A stretch of 64,000 bases of DNA from Rhizobium sp. BK376 (GTDB lineage: Bacteria; Pseudomonadota; Alphaproteobacteria; Rhizobiales; Rhizobiaceae): the NCBI RefSeq assembly GCF_004341625.1, contig NZ_SLZG01000009.1, positions 124,001 through 188,000 on the forward strand, written 5' to 3'. The notes beneath the pieces were generated by a model. The model was given only the letters and a program-made list of their open reading frames with translations. It did no database searches and was not told where the DNA came from. The translations under genes and the position numbers were made by a program. Of this stretch, positions 7,338-15,796 are shown piece after piece (the stretch's first letter is position 1; each line of letters opens with the position of its first letter).

Positions 7338-8396
7338 CTATTTCTGCAAATACGGCCCCAGCAGGCTCAAATCAGCCTCTCCCAACCGGTCGCTCGCGGT
7401 GTTGCGCTGGTGCCAGTAGGGATATTGCAGCCAGGGCAGGCTGACGTCGTCGAGGCGCTTGCGTTCCTCGGCGTTGAGCTTCAGATCCGCGGAAGCGAGG
7501 TTATCCCTGAACTGCGCTTCCGTGCGCCCACCGATGATGACCGATGTCACTCCCTTGCGACCGATGAGCCAGGAAAGCGCGACCTGTGCTGCCGAGACGC
7601 CGCGGCTTTCGCCGATTTCGACCAGCGCGTCGACGATGTTCCAGAGACGGTCTTCGTCGCGGATCGGCGGCTCGGTCCAGCCGGCGAACTGGCGGGTGCC
7701 TTCCGGTGCGGCCTGGTTGCGGCGATGCTTACCGGACAGCAGGCCGCCGGCGATGGGGCTCCAGACGAGGATGCCGAGGCCCTGGTCGATGCTGACGGGG
7801 ATGAGTTCGTTTTCGGCATCGCGGGTTTCCAGCGTGTAGTGGATCTGCTGGCTGACGAAGCGCTCGCGCTTGTCCTTCTCGCTGACGCCAAGCGCCTTCA
7901 TGATGTGCCAGGCGGAGAAATTCGAACAGCCGATATAGCGCACCTTGCCCTGGCGGATGAGCGTGTCGAGTGCTTCCATCGTCTCTTCGAGGGGCGTCTG
8001 TCCGTCCCATTCGTGGATCTGGTAGAGATCGATGACATCGGTCTTCATGCGCCGCAGACTCGCCTCACAGGCTTCGATCAGATGGTAGCGGGAGTTGCCG
8101 GCATCGTTTGGGCCGCTGCCCATCGGGAAGCGCGCCTTGGTCGCGACCATGACACCCTTCTTGCGCGGGCCGCCGATGATCTCGCCGAGGATTTCCTCCG
8201 ATGCGCCCGAGGAATAGACGTCTGCCGTGTCGATGAAGTTCACGCCCGCATCGAGGCACATGTCGACGAGCTTGCGCGCTTCGGCAACGCCGACGGCGCC
8301 GACGGTCTTCGCCCAACCAACACCGCCGAAGGTCATCGTGCCCATCGTGATTGTCGATATCTTGAGGCCCGAACGGCCAAGCAAACGATATTCCAT
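7338..8396 (-). CDS. Aldo/keto reductase
   Basis: This 352-residue (beta/alpha)8 NADPH-dependent oxidoreductase has the catalytic tetrad in place: Asp and the family motif in VNFIDTADVYSSGASEEI (D, Y), Lys in MVATKARFP and His in IDLYQIHEWDG. The NADPH site lies in the C-terminal third (SVIIGGRTEAQFRDNL). The sequence fits the YajO/AKR13-like group, which reduces aldehydes and ketones of varied origin. The start at 8396 follows GGAGGAAAACAC exactly where a ribosome binding site is expected; a longer frame is not supported. It is divergent from the ABC transporter operon with 185 bases between. The physiological substrate is unknown. Confidence 0.9.
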   Translation of the reverse strand: MEYRLLGRSGLKISTITMGTMTFGGVGWAKTVGAVGVAEARKLVDMCLDAGVNFIDTADVYSSGASEEILGEIIGGPRKKGVMVATKARFPMGSGPNDAGNSRYHLIEACEASLRRMKTDVIDLYQIHEWDGQTPLEETMEALDTLIRQGKVRYIGCSNFSAWHIMKALGVSEKDKRERFVSQQIHYTLETRDAENELIPVSIDQGLGILVWSPIAGGLLSGKHRRNQAAPEGTRQFAGWTEPPIRDEDRLWNIVDALVEIGESRGVSAAQVALSWLIGRKGVTSVIIGGRTEAQFRDNLASADLKLNAEERKRLDDVSLPWLQYPYWHQRNTASDRLGEADLSLLGPYLQK

Positions 8397-8581
8397 GTGT
8401 TTTCCTCCAGAAAATGGATTGTGGATTGGTCTGAAAATGGATGGTTTTAGCAAATAGAGGTCATACCGGAGCGTCAAGGGCAGAAGCCGGCTAAGACGGT
8501 GTCATAATCCGTTAGCTGCCTGTCACATTCATGTTAATCAGCCTGTCTAAGGAACCTCTCGAACCAGATGAGGATGCCATC

Positions 8582-9565
8582 ATGAAAACGCTCGTTTCCA
8601 CCGTCGCCGGCCTGCTCGCAGCCGGCTTCCTCTCCGTGTCGGCCCAGGCTGCCGACCTCGTGCTCTATACCAGCCAGCCGAACGAAGACGCCCAGGCGAC
8701 CGTCGACGGTTTCATGGCCGCCAATCCCGGCATCAAGGTCGATTGGGTCCGCGACGGCACGCCGCAGATCATCGCAAAGCTGCAGGCCGAGATGCAGGCG
8801 GGCAACCCGGTGGCCGACGTTCTCCTCATTGCCGACACGGTCACGCTGGAGCGCCTCAAGGAAGCCGGCAAGCTGATGGCCTACAAGTCGCCGGAAGCCG
8901 CAAACTACGATGCAGCGCTCTATGATGCCGACGGCTACTACTATTCCACCAAGCTGATCACGACCGGTATCGTCTACAACACGGCCGCCGCGATGAAGCC
9001 GACGAGCTGGCAGGACCTGACCAAGCCGGAAGCCAAGGGCCTCGTCATCATGCCGAGCCCGCTTGCTTCGGGTGCAGCGCTCATCCACGCGCAGACGCTT
9101 GCCGGCGTCGACAACCTCGGCGGCTGGGACTACTACAAGAACCTCGCTGCCAACGGCGCGATTGCTGCCGGTGCCAACGGCGGCGTGCTGAAGTCGGTCG
9201 CATCGGGCGAGAAGGCCTACGGCATGATCGTTGACTACCTGCCGATCCGCGCCAAGGCCAAGGGTTCGCCGGTCGAGTTCGTCTTCCCGAAGGAAGGCGT
9301 ATCGGCTGTGACCGAACCGGTCGCGATCCTTGCCGGCACCAAGCATGAGGACGCTGCCAAGAAGTTCGTCGACTACGCTCTGTCCGAAAAGGGCCAGGAA
9401 GGCTTCCTGAAGCTCGGCTACATCCCGGCTCGCAACGGCATGAAGCTGCCGGACGGTTTCCCGGCGCGTGACAGCATCAAGGTTTTGCCTGTAAATGCTG
9501 CTTCCGCCCTGAAGAACACCGATCAGGACCTCAAGACCTTCACCTCCTACTTCGGATCCAAGTGA
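8582..9565 (+). CDS. ABC transporter periplasmic substrate-binding protein, FbpA/Fe(III) type
   Basis: This 327-residue exported protein has a signal peptide: MKTLVSTVAGLLAAGF with cleavage likely after AQA. The mature part starts ADLVLYTSQPNEDAQ, typical of extracellular solute-binding proteins of the iron(III)/2-aminoethylphosphonate group, and contains the hinge segments VADVLLIADTVTLERLKE and KAYGMIVDYLPIRAKAKG. It leads a three-gene operon with a fused permease and an ATPase, as in fbpABC. Iron is the commonest substrate of this family, but no Irr, RirA or Fur site is evident upstream, so phosphonate, spermidine-like or sugar-phosphate substrates remain open. Confidence 0.88.
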   Translation: MKTLVSTVAGLLAAGFLSVSAQAADLVLYTSQPNEDAQATVDGFMAANPGIKVDWVRDGTPQIIAKLQAEMQAGNPVADVLLIADTVTLERLKEAGKLMAYKSPEAANYDAALYDADGYYYSTKLITTGIVYNTAAAMKPTSWQDLTKPEAKGLVIMPSPLASGAALIHAQTLAGVDNLGGWDYYKNLAANGAIAAGANGGVLKSVASGEKAYGMIVDYLPIRAKAKGSPVEFVFPKEGVSAVTEPVAILAGTKHEDAAKKFVDYALSEKGQEGFLKLGYIPARNGMKLPDGFPARDSIKVLPVNAASALKNTDQDLKTFTSYFGSK

Positions 9566-9582
9566 TCCCAGCCGGCCTCTAA

Positions 9583-11277
9583 ATGTACGGATATATTCGA
9601 GGAGGAAACAGCCAGCCAGCCTGGCTGTTTCCTTTTGTCGTTATCGTCGTGATTATCCTGAGCGTGCTGCCGCTGGCGCGGCTGGCAGAGGTCGGCATTT
9701 CAGTGCTGCTGCGCGGCGGCGCCTATGAGCTGCTCACCGATCCGGCGTTGTGGCGATCTGCCTGGTACACGGTCGAAACGTCGATCCTGGGCATGGTCAT
9801 CTCGGTCTTGCTCGGCTGCCTTTTCGCTTTCCTGCTGACGCTTACCGACTTGCCCGGCCGCGGCGTGCTCAGCTTTCTCTTCGTGTTGCCGATGATGATC
9901 CCGCCGCAGGTGACGGCGCTTGCCTGGGTGCAGATGTCGGGACCCTCGAGCCCCCTCCTGAAGGCGCTGCATATCGCGCCGCCGCTCGGCTCGCCGCAGC
10001 CGCTCTATTCGATCGGCGGCATCGCGCTTCTCTATGGGGTGCAGCATGCGCCGCTGGTCTACCTAGCGCTCAGGGCCGGGCTGATGGCGCTGCCGCGCGA
10101 CGGTATCGAAGCGGCAAGGTTGTCAGGTGCTGGCAGTTTCCGTGTCTTTCGCGATATCGTCTTTCCGCTATCACTGCCTGGCGTCATTGCCGGGGCGGCG
10201 ATCGCCTTCGTCTCCTCGGTCGGCAATTTCGGCATTCCGGCGATCCTCGGCATTCCGGCCTCGATCTTCACGCTGTCGACGCTGATCTTCACGAAATTCG
10301 CCTCCTTCGGGCCGCGGACGTTCGGCGATGTCGGGGTGTTGTCGACGGTTATCGCCGTGATTTCGATCGCAGGCCTTGCCGTGCAGGGCAGGGCGCTGCG
10401 TGGCCGCGATTATCGCGTCATCGGCCTTTCGGGCGCTTCCGCCGCCTTCCAGCTCGGTCGCTGGCGCTTTATGGCCATTCCGTTGCTCTGGGCGATCCTG
10501 TTCATCATGCTTGTCGCACCCTTCTTTGCGCTGGTCGCAGGCGCCCTGGTGCCGGCCTATGGCGTTCCGCTGACGTTGAAGACCGCATCCTGGCACGCCT
10601 TCGACGAGATCCTGTTTCACCAGACGGTGACGCGGGTGGCGTTTTCCAACTCGCTGTTCCTCGCGAGCATGACGGCGATCGGCCTGCTCGTCGTTGCCGT
10701 GCTCGCCGCCTATACGCTGACGAAACGCAGGGATCTCATGAGCCGCATCGTGGCGACGGCGATCGAGATACCCTATTCGCTGCCGGGCATTATCGTCGCC
10801 GTCTGCTTCATCCTCGTCTTTGCCGCTCCGCTGCCGGTGCTCAATGTAACGCTCTACGGCACGATCTGGATCATCTTGCTTGCCTATTTCTCCGCCTATT
10901 TTGCCGTCAGCCTCAAGCCGGTCATGAGCGCTTTCCTGCAGCTCGATCCGGCATTGGAGGAGGCGGCGCGGCTTTCGGGCGCAGGCTTTTTCCGCAGGCT
11001 TGCGGATATCATCGTGCCGCTGATCGCGCCGGCCGCGGGCGCCTCGGTGATCCTGGTGTTTCTGATCGCCTGCAACGAGCTCACCGTGTCCGCCTTGCTC
11101 TGGGCTGCGGGCACGCAGACGCTCGGCGTGGTGATCTACAATCTCGACGATGGCGGCAGCGCCGATCTTGCGTCGGCCATGTCGGTTCTTGTTGTCTGCA
11201 TGGTCGTCGCGATGATGCTGCTTCTCGAGCTTCTGGCAAAGCGGCTGCCTAAGGGAGTGGTGCCTTGGCGAAACTGA
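9583..11277 (+). CDS. ABC transporter fused permease, FbpB type
   Basis: This 564-residue inner-membrane protein has two tandem BPD_transp_1 units (about residues 60-270 and 345-550), each with six or so helices. Each has an EAA loop for ATPase contact: GIEAARLSGAGSFRVFRDIV in the first half and EEAARLSGAGFFRRLADIIV in the second. The duplicated layout is that of FbpB/ThiP-type permeases. It follows the binding protein gene by 17 bases and overlaps the ATPase gene by 13. A perfect 12-bp hairpin lies inside codons 8-17, so the start region may be regulated. The ATG at 9583 is kept because the first helix begins only about 14 residues later. Confidence 0.9.
   Translation: MYGYIRGGNSQPAWLFPFVVIVVIILSVLPLARLAEVGISVLLRGGAYELLTDPALWRSAWYTVETSILGMVISVLLGCLFAFLLTLTDLPGRGVLSFLFVLPMMIPPQVTALAWVQMSGPSSPLLKALHIAPPLGSPQPLYSIGGIALLYGVQHAPLVYLALRAGLMALPRDGIEAARLSGAGSFRVFRDIVFPLSLPGVIAGAAIAFVSSVGNFGIPAILGIPASIFTLSTLIFTKFASFGPRTFGDVGVLSTVIAVISIAGLAVQGRALRGRDYRVIGLSGASAAFQLGRWRFMAIPLLWAILFIMLVAPFFALVAGALVPAYGVPLTLKTASWHAFDEILFHQTVTRVAFSNSLFLASMTAIGLLVVAVLAAYTLTKRRDLMSRIVATAIEIPYSLPGIIVAVCFILVFAAPLPVLNVTLYGTIWIILLAYFSAYFAVSLKPVMSAFLQLDPALEEAARLSGAGFFRRLADIIVPLIAPAAGASVILVFLIACNELTVSALLWAAGTQTLGVVIYNLDDGGSADLASAMSVLVVCMVVAMMLLLELLAKRLPKGVVPWRN
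9604..9636 (+). promoter_or_regulatory. Terminator/attenuator-like hairpin within the permease start region
   Basis: GGAAACAGCCAG pairs perfectly with CTGGCTGTTTCC over a CCAGC loop, followed by TTTT. It lies 39 bases after the binding protein stop. Such a structure would reduce read-through from the binding protein gene into permease and ATPase, giving excess binding protein. Confidence 0.6.
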
Positions 11278-12296
11278 TCCTGAACCACCTCAGCAAGGAT
11301 TTCGGCACGGGGCGCGCGGCTGTGAGCGCGCTCTCGCTGGATGTCCGCGAAGGCGGGTTCCTTGCGCTTCTCGGGCCGTCTGGCTGCGGCAAGACGACGG
11401 TGCTTAGAATGATTGCCGGCTTCGAACAGCCGACCGACGGTTCCATCCATCTCGGCGAACGGCTGCTGGCGGACGCGGAAAAGCAATTGCCGCCGGAGTG
11501 GCGCAATATGGCGATGGTGTTCCAGTCCTATGCGCTCTGGCCGCATATGAACGTTGCCGACAATGCCGGCTATCCCCTGAAGGTGCGCGGCATCTCCGGC
11601 GAGCGCTACCGCGAGAAGGTGCATGAGGCTCTGTCGACGGTGCGGCTTGCCGACTATGCGAGCCGCCGTCCGGCCGATCTCTCCGGCGGCCAGCGCCAGC
11701 GCGTGGCACTGGCTCGCTGCCTGGTGACATCGCCCGATGTGGTGCTGCTCGATGAGCCGCTCGCCAATCTCGACCGCCATCTCAAGAAGGAGATGGAGGA
11801 GACGTTTCGCGAGTTCCACCAGCGTTCCGGCGCGACCATGGTCTACGTTACGCATGACCAGAGCGAGGCGATGGCGCTTGCGACGGATGTGGCCGTCATG
11901 TCGGAGGGACGGTTGCTGCAGGTGGCCGCACCGGCGGAGATCTATGCTCGACCGGAGGGCCGTCTGGTCGGCAGCCTGATCGGGCAGGGGGCGATCCTGT
12001 CACTGCCGGGACCTGCAGATACGAAATCGCGTTCGTTCGCTTGGCCGGCGCTGAGGGCGATGATGGCTGCCGATAGCGCCGCCGCGACCTCCGTCGACGT
12101 TCTCGTGCGGCCGGAAGACGTGGTTGCGGATGGTGACGGCTTTGTCTGCCGGGTTGAATCGGTCCTCTACGAAGGAGAGCGCTATGCGCTTCGCCTTGTG
12201 CTGCCCGACGGCCAGACGCTGCGCGCCTATAGCCGTGATGCGGTCAGATCAGGTGAAACATTCAGCGTTGCCATTCGTTCGGCATGGCGGCTTTGA
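11265..12296 (+). CDS. ABC transporter ATP-binding protein, FbpC type
   Basis: This 343-residue ATPase has Walker A GPSGCGKT (37-44), Q-loop MVFQSYALWPH (85-94), signature LSGGQRQRV (139-147), Walker B VVLLDEP (159-165) and the switch His in VTHDQSEAM. A C-terminal TOBE-like regulatory domain (about 265-343) contains DVLVRPEDVV. It starts with TTG, eight bases after AAGGGA, overlapping the permease gene by 13 bases, which suggests translational coupling. It energises uptake through the neighbouring permease. The domain layout fits the FbpC/PotA-like group. Confidence 0.92.
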   Translation: MAKLILNHLSKDFGTGRAAVSALSLDVREGGFLALLGPSGCGKTTVLRMIAGFEQPTDGSIHLGERLLADAEKQLPPEWRNMAMVFQSYALWPHMNVADNAGYPLKVRGISGERYREKVHEALSTVRLADYASRRPADLSGGQRQRVALARCLVTSPDVVLLDEPLANLDRHLKKEMEETFREFHQRSGATMVYVTHDQSEAMALATDVAVMSEGRLLQVAAPAEIYARPEGRLVGSLIGQGAILSLPGPADTKSRSFAWPALRAMMAADSAAATSVDVLVRPEDVVADGDGFVCRVESVLYEGERYALRLVLPDGQTLRAYSRDAVRSGETFSVAIRSAWRL

Positions 12297-12473
12297 TCGG
12301 GGACGGGCGTGGACGGGGGACAGAAGGCGGTTGTTCCTGCTGCCTGCCTGTGCTTGATTTGGGCGCGTGCCGTAGGAATCGCCTGCATCCCGATCCGATA
12401 TCCCGCTTGCGGGAACGCCTGAAAAAATGAAGAGGCCGAAATCGGCTGATCCATTCGCCAAGTGGAATGCTTA

Positions 12474-13586
12474 ATGTCGTTGCGTCTTGCCACCTTCAAC
12501 ATCGAAAATCTGATGGCCCGGTTCGACTTCACCGGTTTTCGCAATCAGCTGAAGCAGGACCGCGTGCTGCAGCTCTTCAATGTACCGACCGAGGCTGTCT
12601 ATCAGCAGTTGGAGCAGGCACGCGTGGTGGCCGCGACCGACGACACCCGGCAGATGACGGCGCTTGCCGTTGCCGACGCCGACGCGGATATCATCTGCCT
12701 GCAGGAGGTCGATAATCTGGCCGCGCTGCACGCCTTCGAATACGGTTATCTCTTCCGCATGATGGGCAACGGCTACCGGCAAAAATACCTCGTCGAGGGC
12801 AATGACAGCCGTGGTATCGATGTTGCCGTCATGATGCGCGAGCAGACACGTGACGGACAGAACATCGAGCTCAAGGAAATCACCAGTCACGCCATGGTGA
12901 CTTACGGCGATTTCGGTCTGTTCACCGACGAATTGGCCGCTCTCGGCTATCACCCTCACGACAAGATCTTCAAGCGCGATTGCCTCGAGCTCGATCTCAG
13001 GATCGGCGGCGTGCCGTTTACGCTCTATGTCGTGCATCTGAAATCGATGGGAGGCCCGCGCGAGGGTGTCGACGGGCGTCATGTGACCATGCCGCTGCGC
13101 CGCGCCGAGACGCTGGCCGTGCGGCGGATCATCGAAGACCGTTTCGGCCGCGGCAAAACCGCCACCAAGAATTTCGCTATCTGCGGCGACATGAACGACT
13201 ATCAGGAGCGCGTCGACGTCATCGGATCGCGGCGCAGCGGGTATCGCTTCGAATATCACAAGGAGCAGACGAGCGCGCTCGATGTCTTCAGCGAGGACGG
13301 CTTTGCGGAGAATGTGCTGCGGCGCCGGGACGAGATGGAGCGTTGGACGCTTTATCATGCACGCGGGCCGCAGGAGCAGTGGCTCTGCCAGCTCGACTAT
13401 ATCTGGCTCTCGCCGGCAATGGCGGCAAGAAACGCCAAGGCGGTGCCCGAAATCATCCGCGCCGGGCAACCCTATCGAACTGTCTTTCCTCCCGGTCAGG
13501 AGGTCGAGCGTTATCCCCGCACCGGCTGGGACCGCCCGAAGGCTTCCGACCATTGTCCCGTTGTCATCACACTGGATTTGATATGA
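12474..13586 (+). CDS. Endonuclease/exonuclease/phosphatase family protein
   Basis: This 370-residue protein has the metal-dependent EEP fold. Conserved motifs are FNIEN (8-12, Asn), CLQEVDN (Glu near 78), SRGIDVAVM, VVHLKSM (His), ICGDMNDY (Asp and Asn) and KASDHCPVV (Asp-His) at the C-terminus. Members cleave phosphodiesters in nucleic acids or phospholipids, or remove phosphates; the substrate here cannot be told. The ATG at 12474 has AAGTGGA at good spacing; a GTG four codons upstream is weaker. Its stop overlaps the start of the Nudix gene (ATGA), so the two are co-translated, which hints at a nucleotide or RNA-end substrate. Confidence 0.85.
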   Translation: MSLRLATFNIENLMARFDFTGFRNQLKQDRVLQLFNVPTEAVYQQLEQARVVAATDDTRQMTALAVADADADIICLQEVDNLAALHAFEYGYLFRMMGNGYRQKYLVEGNDSRGIDVAVMMREQTRDGQNIELKEITSHAMVTYGDFGLFTDELAALGYHPHDKIFKRDCLELDLRIGGVPFTLYVVHLKSMGGPREGVDGRHVTMPLRRAETLAVRRIIEDRFGRGKTATKNFAICGDMNDYQERVDVIGSRRSGYRFEYHKEQTSALDVFSEDGFAENVLRRRDEMERWTLYHARGPQEQWLCQLDYIWLSPAMAARNAKAVPEIIRAGQPYRTVFPPGQEVERYPRTGWDRPKASDHCPVVITLDLI

Positions 13587-14323
13587 GCGTTTTGTTGAGT
13601 GAAGACACAACGGGCTGGCCGCCGGAAAAGATCGTATTTCCGGTCGGTCGCATTGAACTGCGCGTGCTGGATGGAGATCATCCCTACCATGTCGAACATG
13701 CGGCCGCCGCCAGGGACAATTGGAACAGGGAACTGGCCGCCAACCCCGCATTTTACGACGGGCGTATGCTTTTCCAGCATCGGCTGTCGGTCAGCGAAGA
13801 GGCGATCACCGGCGAATCCTATGTCAGCCCCTTTTCCACCTTCATGTATTGGCGCGGGCAGCGAGAGCGCGCCGGCGGCTTTCACGTCTTCGCCTTCGGC
13901 ATGGTCGTGTCTTCGGATGGCGCCCTGATCGCGATCCGCATGGGCCAGCACACCGCCAATCCGGGGCAGGTCTATTGCCCGGCCGGGTCGATGGATGAAA
14001 ACGACATCGTCGACGGCTATTGCGATGTCGAGGGCAATATGCGCCGCGAGGTTCTGGAAGAGACGGGCCTCGATCTCCGGGATGGCGTTGCCGATCCCGG
14101 CTATTTCGCGACTCATTCCGATCGCAGCGTCACGCTTCTTCGCGTCTATCGATTCCCCCTTACGGCAGACGAAATGCTGGCGAGTATCCGGCAACACATG
14201 CTGGTAGACGAGGAGAAGGAGATAGATGGCGCTCTCGCCATCAGGTCCGCCGATCCGACGGCGCATCACTATAGCGCGGCCATGCCGGCTATTCTTGCGT
14301 GGTTTTTCGGGGAAGCGAAGTGA
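13583..14323 (+). CDS. Nudix hydrolase
   Basis: This 246-residue protein has a Nudix motif ending in RREVLEETGLDL (R-E-x-x-x-E-E-x-G), preceded by AGSMDENDIVDG at about residue 133. The N-terminal 90 residues are specific to a subgroup and precede the hydrolase core. Nudix enzymes hydrolyse a nucleoside diphosphate linked to another group, using Mg2+ bound by the two Glu of the motif. The ATG overlaps the stop of the EEP gene as ATGA. The substrate is not predictable; the genetic coupling suggests that both proteins act on related phosphorylated compounds. Confidence 0.85.
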   Translation: MSVLLSEDTTGWPPEKIVFPVGRIELRVLDGDHPYHVEHAAAARDNWNRELAANPAFYDGRMLFQHRLSVSEEAITGESYVSPFSTFMYWRGQRERAGGFHVFAFGMVVSSDGALIAIRMGQHTANPGQVYCPAGSMDENDIVDGYCDVEGNMRREVLEETGLDLRDGVADPGYFATHSDRSVTLLRVYRFPLTADEMLASIRQHMLVDEEKEIDGALAIRSADPTAHHYSAAMPAILAWFFGEAK

Positions 14324-14392
14324 GTATATCGCCTTGCGCTTAAATGCGCGGTCGGGCAGGTTGGCAATTTGTGGTCAAAGCAGGAGGCAGGG

Positions 14393-15310
14393 TTGGCTCG
14401 AAGCTACAGCGTCTATGATGTGTTCACCGACAGCAAACTCGCGGGAAATCCGCTGGCGGTTGTTTTCGACGGGGAAGGCCTGAGCGACGAGGCGATGCAG
14501 GCAATTACGCGGGAATTGAATCTCTCGGAGACCGTTTTCGTACGCACTTCGCCCAATCCGGCGCATACGGCCAGCCTTCGCATCTTTACGCCCGGCCGGG
14601 AACTTCCCTTTGCCGGGCATCCCACCGTCGGTGCGGCCATCGCGCTTGCGGAGCGGGCTCATGCCCACCATGGCGGCGATCTCGATCTTGTCTCCGTGCT
14701 CGAAGAAAGGGTGGGGCCGGTGCGCTGCGCCGTGCGCCTGCGGCAGCAGCAGGCAAGCTTTGCCGAATTCGACCTGCCGCGCAAATCGCAGCAGATCAAC
14801 CTGTCGCTCGACAAGCTTGGAATCGCCAATGCATTGGGCTTGAGAACGACGGATATCGGCTTCGAGAATCACGTGCCTTCGATCTGGAGCGCCGGCGTGC
14901 CGTTTCTCTTGGTGCCTGTGCATGATGTCGGCGTTGCCGAGCGAATCGAGTTCGATCCGCAGCTTTGGGAAAAGACGGTTCCCTTCGTCGACGGTGCGCT
15001 TGCCTCGGCCTACATCTACTGTCGCGGCGCGGTCAATCATACGGCGAAGTTTCATGCGCGCATGTTTGCAGCCGGCATGGGCATCGTCGAGGACCCTGCG
15101 ACGGGATCCGCCGTGGCGGCGCTGTCAGGGGCCATCCATCATTTCGATCAGCTTCCTGACGGTCACCGTCCTGTCATCGTCGAGCAGGGTGTCGAGATGG
15201 GCCGACCCTCGTTCATTCACCTGCATATCGACGTCGATGGAGGGGAGATATCGAACGCACGGATTGGCGGTCAGGCAGTGCGCGTGGCAACCGGAATGCT
15301 GGATCTTTGA
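14393..15310 (+). CDS. PhzF family isomerase/epimerase
   Basis: This protein of about 305 residues has the PhzF/diaminopimelate epimerase-like double fold: YDVFTDSKLAGNPLAVVFDG at the N-terminus, LNLSETVFV with the likely catalytic Glu, REFxFAGH-like ELPFAGHPTVGAA, and the C-terminal EDPATGSAVAAL anion-binding motif. PhzF itself isomerises a phenazine precursor; most relatives have no known substrate, and no phenazine genes are present here. The start is taken as the TTG at 14393 because AGGAGG lies six bases before it; another TTG at 14369 has no such site. It is the last gene before the tRNA. Confidence 0.85.
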   Translation: MARSYSVYDVFTDSKLAGNPLAVVFDGEGLSDEAMQAITRELNLSETVFVRTSPNPAHTASLRIFTPGRELPFAGHPTVGAAIALAERAHAHHGGDLDLVSVLEERVGPVRCAVRLRQQQASFAEFDLPRKSQQINLSLDKLGIANALGLRTTDIGFENHVPSIWSAGVPFLLVPVHDVGVAERIEFDPQLWEKTVPFVDGALASAYIYCRGAVNHTAKFHARMFAAGMGIVEDPATGSAVAALSGAIHHFDQLPDGHRPVIVEQGVEMGRPSFIHLHIDVDGGEISNARIGGQAVRVATGMLDL

Positions 15311-15378
15311 TTTTCAACGGTTTTTTGCGTCGTTCGAATTTTTTTTGACAATTAACCAAAGAAAATTCATCTGGCCGC

Positions 15379-15407
15379 TGGACAACGAAACCGATCCTAT
15401 TTATATG
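15379..15407 (+). promoter_or_regulatory. Likely promoter of tRNA-Lys
   Basis: TGGACA and TATATG are 17 bases apart and lie just before the tRNA (first tRNA base 28 bases after the -10 box). They fit a housekeeping sigma promoter. Confidence 0.5.
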
Positions 15408-15434
15408 CCCGGTCACACCGCGAGCAAGCGGTTA

Positions 15435-15511
<77 letters not shown>

Positions 15512-15796
15512 TTTTCTCTCAATGAGATCAGAATATTACGCTGATTTGCTTAGGCGGCGACAGAAAAAATGTGTTCTCGCCGGATCGCTGTAAGATCAAG
15601 CGGGTAAATAGCTGAATTCGGCTGATTTCTTTACCTTGTGCCAACAGAATCGAAAATGAGTCGGCGCCGCGAAGGTCGCGGCCGGAATCGAACCGGTTCA
15701 TGCGAGTAAACGCGCATCCGATGCCGTTGTCGCGGCTGGGTGGAACACTCGAGGGCAGGGTTCCTATCGGCAAGCCGGAGAGCCTGCCACTGCGAC
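15512..15796. other. Intergenic region after tRNA-Lys
   Basis: About 285 bases between the tRNA and the 3' end of the Wza-like gene. No gene, clear terminator or integration remnant is visible. Confidence 0.6.

Noticed and set aside
8450..8581. Iron-responsive operator (Irr or RirA type) before the FbpABC-like operon
   Set aside because: No convincing match to the known boxes could be found by eye.
8534..9346. Open frame antisense to the binding protein gene
   Set aside because: No recognisable domain; the plus-strand gene has a signal peptide and family motifs.
12401..12414. Small palindrome TCCCGC-TT-GCGGGA after the ATPase gene as a terminator
   Set aside because: The loop is too short and no T-tract follows on the plus strand.
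15528..15773. Possible 81-residue gene on the minus strand after the tRNA
   Set aside because: No ribosome binding site, no known family and unusual composition.
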